IMG/VR virus record: IMGVR_UViG_3300008116_000434
Location: 1 to 21,452 of that record
From: a virus
Direction: 5' to 3' (one strand)
Length of the DNA stretch: 21,452 bases
How positions within the stretch are numbered: the first letter of the stretch is position 1; every line of letters begins with the position of its first letter. A program made the position numbers and the translations under genes. Under the pieces are notes generated by a model. That model was not told where the DNA came from. It did no database searches and saw only the letters and a list, made by a program, of their open reading frames with translations. This document shows, in pieces, positions 18,454 through 21,452 of this stretch.

Positions 18454-20714
18454 TAAATTTTACAAGAGTCACAGTCTTCTTCTGTCTTAACATCTATCTC
18501 TCCTGCTCCATCATAAGTATTAAAATAATATAGTGTCTTACCACCATACTTATAATGCATTAAAAGGTCCTGTAACATGACACTCATAGGAATCTTTTCT
18601 TCCTCAAAATGTTTAGGGTTATATGAAGTATTAACAGAAATACATTGGTCGATGAACTTCTGTAAAACTGCACAAATCTTCAAATACCCAGTTGGTGATT
18701 TCTGATCCCAAAGAAGATCATATTTATTTTTTAATTTACGAACCTCTGGAACTACTTGTTTTAAAACACCATCTTTACTTTGTTTTACAGAAACTAATGA
18801 TCTTGGTGGTTCAATACCATTTGTAGCATTACTTATCTGTGCAGACGTTTCTGATGGCATTAGCGCCATAACTGTAGAATTCCTAATACCAACTTTTTTA
18901 GCTCTATCACCTAAAGCTTTCCAATCATATCTATACGTTGGTTTTACCAGTTCGTCAACACTTTCTTTATATGTATCTACTGGCATAATACCTTTTCCAT
19001 ATTTTGTCTCATTGGATTTAGGACATGCGCCTTTTTCTTCAGCTAAATCTACAGATGCCTTAATCAAGTAATATGACCATGCCTCCGCAAAATCATGAAG
19101 TTTATTTAAACCATCATGATCTATATTTTGATACGTTAAATCATTTTTAGCTAACCAATATGCTAAATTAATAATACCAACACCTAAAGGTCTACGAGCC
19201 ATAGTAGAATTTTTAGCTGCTAATACAGGATAATCTTGATAATCAAGAAGTTCATCTAATGCACGAATAATCAAGTTACATGACTTCTCAAAATCGGAAG
19301 GATCACGTACCTTACCCCAATTAATAGCAGCTAATGTACACAAAGAAATTTCACCATCTGGATCATTAACATCATTCAATGGTTTTGTAGGTAATGAAAT
19401 TTCAGCACAAAGATTCGATTGTCTAATAGGTGCAACATTACTATCAAATGCGCCATGCTCATTTACATGGTCAACATTCATTAGATAGATACGACCCGTA
19501 TCCTTTCTCTCTTGCATAAAAGAAGAAAACAAATCTATAGCAGATAAAGTCTTCTTTCTAATTTTAGTCGAACGTTCATATTTTTCATAAAGTTCTCTAA
19601 ATTTATCTACATCAACAAAAAAAGCATCATAAAGATCAGGAACATCATTTGGGTTAAACAAAGTAATATTACCTCCAGACAATAGTCTTTCATACATCAC
19701 TTTATTGAATTGTACACCATAATCCATATGTCTAATACGGTTATCCTCTGTACCTTTATTGTTCTTTAAAACTAAAAGGTCTTCAACTTCTAAATGCCAA
19801 ATAGGATAATACAATGTCGCAGCACCACCACGAACACCACCTTGTGAACACGATTTTACTGCCGATTGAAATAATTTATAGAACGGAATAACTCCCGTAT
19901 GTGTAGTGTCACCATTACGTATAGCAGAACCAATAGCACGAATCCTACCAGCACCAACGCCAATGCCCGCCTTTTGAGATACATATTTAACAATCGAAGA
20001 CGTAGTAGCATTAATTGAATCTAAAGAATCGTCTGTTTCGATAAGAACACAAGATGAAAATTGTTTCTGTGGAGAACGTAGACCTGCCATAATAGGTGTA
20101 GGAAGAGAAATTTCAAAATTACTAATAGCATCATAAAAATCCCTAACCCATTGAAGCCTTGTTTGTTTTGGATAATTACGAAACAATACCATAGAAATTA
20201 ACATATATGCCATTTGTGGTGTTTCGTAAATCTGACCAGATACACGATTTTTAATTAAATACTTACCACGGAATTGTTCCATACCAACATAAGCAATATT
20301 AAAATCACGATCATGATCAATATATCCATTAAGAATATTTATTTCGGCATCATTATACCATTCACGAATATCAGAATCATAATAACCTTTATTTACCACA
20401 TTTACAATATGTTCATTTAAATTAGGAATTACATGACCACCATAAACTTCTTTACGAATATGGTAATTAATAAGTCGCCCTGCCACATACTGATACCCTG
20501 GTGCTTCTTCTGAAATTAATTCAGCAGCAGCCTTAATTAAGGTTTCTTGTACATCATATGTTTTGATACCATTATAGAATTGAATATGTGATTTGATTTC
20601 AATTTCAGATTCTGAAACACCATTAATTCCTTCACAAGCACACTCTACAACCCTATGGAATTTATTCAAATCTAATGGCTCTTTTACTCCATTTCTTTTA
20701 GTTACTAAAATCAT
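18453..20714 (-). CDS. nrdA: Ribonucleotide reductase class Ia, large (catalytic) subunit NrdA (753 aa)
   Basis: Reduces ribonucleoside diphosphates to dNDPs. An N-terminal ATP-cone (residues 1-93) provides allosteric control. Active-site residues follow E. coli NrdA: the first redox Cys in QFSSCVLIETDDS, N-L-C-A-E with the thiyl-radical Cys in SNLCAEISLPT, the second redox Cys in GEISLCTLAAINWG and the radical-transfer Tyr pair in KTLYYFNT. The C-terminal shuttle is CDSC (C-x2-C), against C-x4-C in E. coli, and is the part reduced by glutaredoxin (encoded at 10570). Full length, without intron or intein. Starts inside the 3' end of the gene at 20711, with GAGGG before the ATG. Confidence 0.96.
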   Translation of the reverse strand: MILVTKRNGVKEPLDLNKFHRVVECACEGINGVSESEIEIKSHIQFYNGIKTYDVQETLIKAAAELISEEAPGYQYVAGRLINYHIRKEVYGGHVIPNLNEHIVNVVNKGYYDSDIREWYNDAEINILNGYIDHDRDFNIAYVGMEQFRGKYLIKNRVSGQIYETPQMAYMLISMVLFRNYPKQTRLQWVRDFYDAISNFEISLPTPIMAGLRSPQKQFSSCVLIETDDSLDSINATTSSIVKYVSQKAGIGVGAGRIRAIGSAIRNGDTTHTGVIPFYKLFQSAVKSCSQGGVRGGAATLYYPIWHLEVEDLLVLKNNKGTEDNRIRHMDYGVQFNKVMYERLLSGGNITLFNPNDVPDLYDAFFVDVDKFRELYEKYERSTKIRKKTLSAIDLFSSFMQERKDTGRIYLMNVDHVNEHGAFDSNVAPIRQSNLCAEISLPTKPLNDVNDPDGEISLCTLAAINWGKVRDPSDFEKSCNLIIRALDELLDYQDYPVLAAKNSTMARRPLGVGIINLAYWLAKNDLTYQNIDHDGLNKLHDFAEAWSYYLIKASVDLAEEKGACPKSNETKYGKGIMPVDTYKESVDELVKPTYRYDWKALGDRAKKVGIRNSTVMALMPSETSAQISNATNGIEPPRSLVSVKQSKDGVLKQVVPEVRKLKNKYDLLWDQKSPTGYLKICAVLQKFIDQCISVNTSYNPKHFEEEKIPMSVMLQDLLMHYKYGGKTLYYFNTYDGAGEIDVKTEEDCDSCKI

Positions 20715-20992
20715 TCTTTATCCCTCTTGTAAATAAAACTTTTCTTCTGTTCTGGCGTCCATAACTTCAAATAACCATTCAACTCATCGAACAACTTTAT
20801 ATATTCTTCCTCTGTAATCTCTCTATGAGAAAAGATATCTTCGCTAATATGTTTTTGCGAAAATTCATCTAAACCTTTTTCCATCGATGTAACATCATCA
20901 AGTGCATACTCATTCGGTTCATCATCATTTAGTTCGACTGCATAAACATGACGAAACATGGAAACGGTTTCAACTAATACAATTTTAGGCAT
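20711..20992 (-). CDS. Conserved small phage protein (93 aa)
   Basis: MPKIVLVETVSMFRHVYAVE starts a β-hairpin, followed by an acidic linker (NDDEPNEYALDDVTSMEK), FSQKHISEDIFSHREITEEEYIKLFDELNGYL and LWTPEQKKSFIYKRDKE. As I recall, proteins with this F.H.YV.E...EFSQ.....I...RE....E order accompany nrdA in T4-like cyanophages; function unknown. GAGGTGAAAG precedes the ATG. Its stop overlaps the nrdA start by 4 bases, indicating coupling. Confidence 0.68.
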   Translation of the reverse strand: MPKIVLVETVSMFRHVYAVELNDDEPNEYALDDVTSMEKGLDEFSQKHISEDIFSHREITEEEYIKLFDELNGYLKLWTPEQKKSFIYKRDKE

Positions 20993-21173
20993 CTTTCACC
21001 TCAATAAGTAAATATCTCTTACAATTAAAATTATCATATATTGGATAGGCATACCATCCTGCTTGTAGATCAAGTAGCCATGACTGTGGTTTTTTGAAAT
21101 TAACTGGTACATTAGAATAAAGTGTTACATGCTTATGTATATTTGATATACCACCAGCAAGTTTATAACTCAT
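20985..21173 (-). CDS. Small unknown protein (62 aa)
   Basis: MSYKLAGGISNIHKHVTLYS continues NVPVNFKKPQSWLLDLQAGWYAYPIYDNFNCKRYLLIEVKDA. β-rich with many aromatic residues; no family recognised. A longer frame adds an upstream TTG, but the ATG at 21173 overlaps the TGA of the upstream gene (ATGA), and the Trp/Lys codons there (GGTGGAAG) supply a G-rich ribosome site, so 21173 is chosen. Its end overlaps the gene at 20711 by 8 bases. Confidence 0.6.
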   Translation of the reverse strand: MSYKLAGGISNIHKHVTLYSNVPVNFKKPQSWLLDLQAGWYAYPIYDNFNCKRYLLIEVKDA

Positions 21174-21361
21174 GACCAGAACTTCCACCAAGGTTTATTA
21201 TTATTTCTATCTGATAGTTCACCCGCTTCTTCGGATGCTTTTTCCAAGGCTTCTGAAATATGTTTTCTCCAAATATTTTTTAACTCTTCGTTTGTGGTAG
21301 AGTCCCACCAATCGTGAAGACTTCTACACACAGTTTCAACATATCTTTTTGAGTATATCAT
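21170..21361 (-). CDS. Small protein with Trp-rich tail (63 aa)
   Basis: MIYSKRYVETVCRSLHDWWD, a helical acidic middle (EALEKASEEAGELSDR) and the tail NNNKPWWKFWS. The tail matches in type the C-terminus of the gene before it (DWWWKWWS). The start ATG at 21361 overlaps the TGA of that gene; the longer upstream frame runs through its Trp codons and is rejected. Function unknown; an aromatic tail could dock on a membrane or a partner protein. Confidence 0.6.
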   Translation of the reverse strand: MIYSKRYVETVCRSLHDWWDSTTNEELKNIWRKHISEALEKASEEAGELSDRNNNKPWWKFWS

Positions 21362-21452
21362 GACCACCACTTCCACCACCAATCTCTTGGTTGCTTCTCT
21401 AAAGTTTCTTTGATTTCCTGTTCGAACCAGTAATCACTCAACGATGGAAACC
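21358..21452 (-). CDS. C-terminal end of a gene with Trp-rich tail (cut by window edge)
   Basis: The minus strand reads in frame FPSLSDYWFEQEIKETLEKQ then PRDWWWKWWS, and stops at TGA (21360-21358). Only about 30 residues are inside the window. The stop overlaps the ATG of the next gene. The six tryptophans in the visible part, five of them in the last seven residues, are remarkable. The rest of the protein and its function cannot be seen. Confidence 0.65.
   Translation of the reverse strand, partial: FPSLSDYWFEQEIKETLEKQPRDWWWKWWS

Noticed and set aside
18453-20714. Possible intron or intein in nrdA (and in nrdB)
   Set aside because: Both subunits read through at normal length with all catalytic motifs in order.

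Overview
The window is a compact, AT-rich segment of a large T4-superfamily myovirus genome. Evidence for this: nearly every gene is on the minus strand, with ATGA/TAATG-type start-stop overlaps. Several leaders carry the T4-type late promoter TATAAATA. The gene content is also typical of T4-like phages: PhoH-family ATPase, T4-type RNase H, class Ia ribonucleotide reductase with glutaredoxin, a SpeD homologue, a PD-(D/E)XK nuclease, and several small proteins that I recall from T4-like cyanophages and related phages. The host is probably an alphaproteobacterium, because the tmRNA gene at the left end is circularly permuted (two-piece), the form typical of that class, and its tag begins ANDN. 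The phage tRNAs read AUA and UUA, which suits an AT-rich phage in a GC-richer host. Host assignment is inference.

Layout, left to right. Positions 1-400 hold the 5' half of a tRNA, a terminator and a permuted tmRNA, all on the minus strand. Positions 405-777 hold three tandem, paralogous, strongly structured elements whose helices covary; I do not recognise them and read them as new structured RNAs. Positions 786-1993 are a cassette of five very small genes, four encoding exported proteins, one of them a 40-residue lipoprotein. Positions 2010-4167 hold a small gene, a conserved phage protein apparently split into two overlapping ORFs, and a DUF932 protein behind a clear sigma-70-like promoter. 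Positions 4258-7842 hold nucleic-acid enzymes (PD-(D/E)XK nuclease, PhoH, RNase H) and small conserved proteins. Positions 7881-10260 form a glycosyltransferase / sugar-nucleotide dehydratase / SpeD block. Positions 10306-10933 hold an SH3-like protein, glutaredoxin and a 37-aa protein.

Two plus-strand genes (SprT-like metallopeptidase at 11017; a 535-aa orphan at 16644) each start behind a TATAAATA late promoter that abuts or overlaps a divergent minus-strand TTGACA promoter. Positions 11486-13031 hold a nucleotidyltransferase, a small membrane protein and an exported M15-like peptidase. Two tRNA genes follow at 13255-13413. Positions 13415-15500 hold an RNase H-fold (YkuK/DUF458-like) protein, an exported protein, three tiny ORFs, a GIY-YIG-like protein, an acidic protein and a zinc-ribbon protein. 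Positions 15497-20714 hold nrdB and nrdA flanking the orphan. The right edge has small genes, two of which end in Trp/Lys-rich tails.

How it works together: NrdA/NrdB with glutaredoxin supply dNTPs. RNase H, the nucleases and PhoH act on nucleic acid. The tRNAs and tmRNA support translation. Early sigma-70-like and late gp55-type promoters are interleaved. Three late genes (at 7842, 12205 and 14981) have leaders in which read-through mRNA can hide the ribosome-binding site while late-initiated mRNA cannot, a layout known for several T4 genes.
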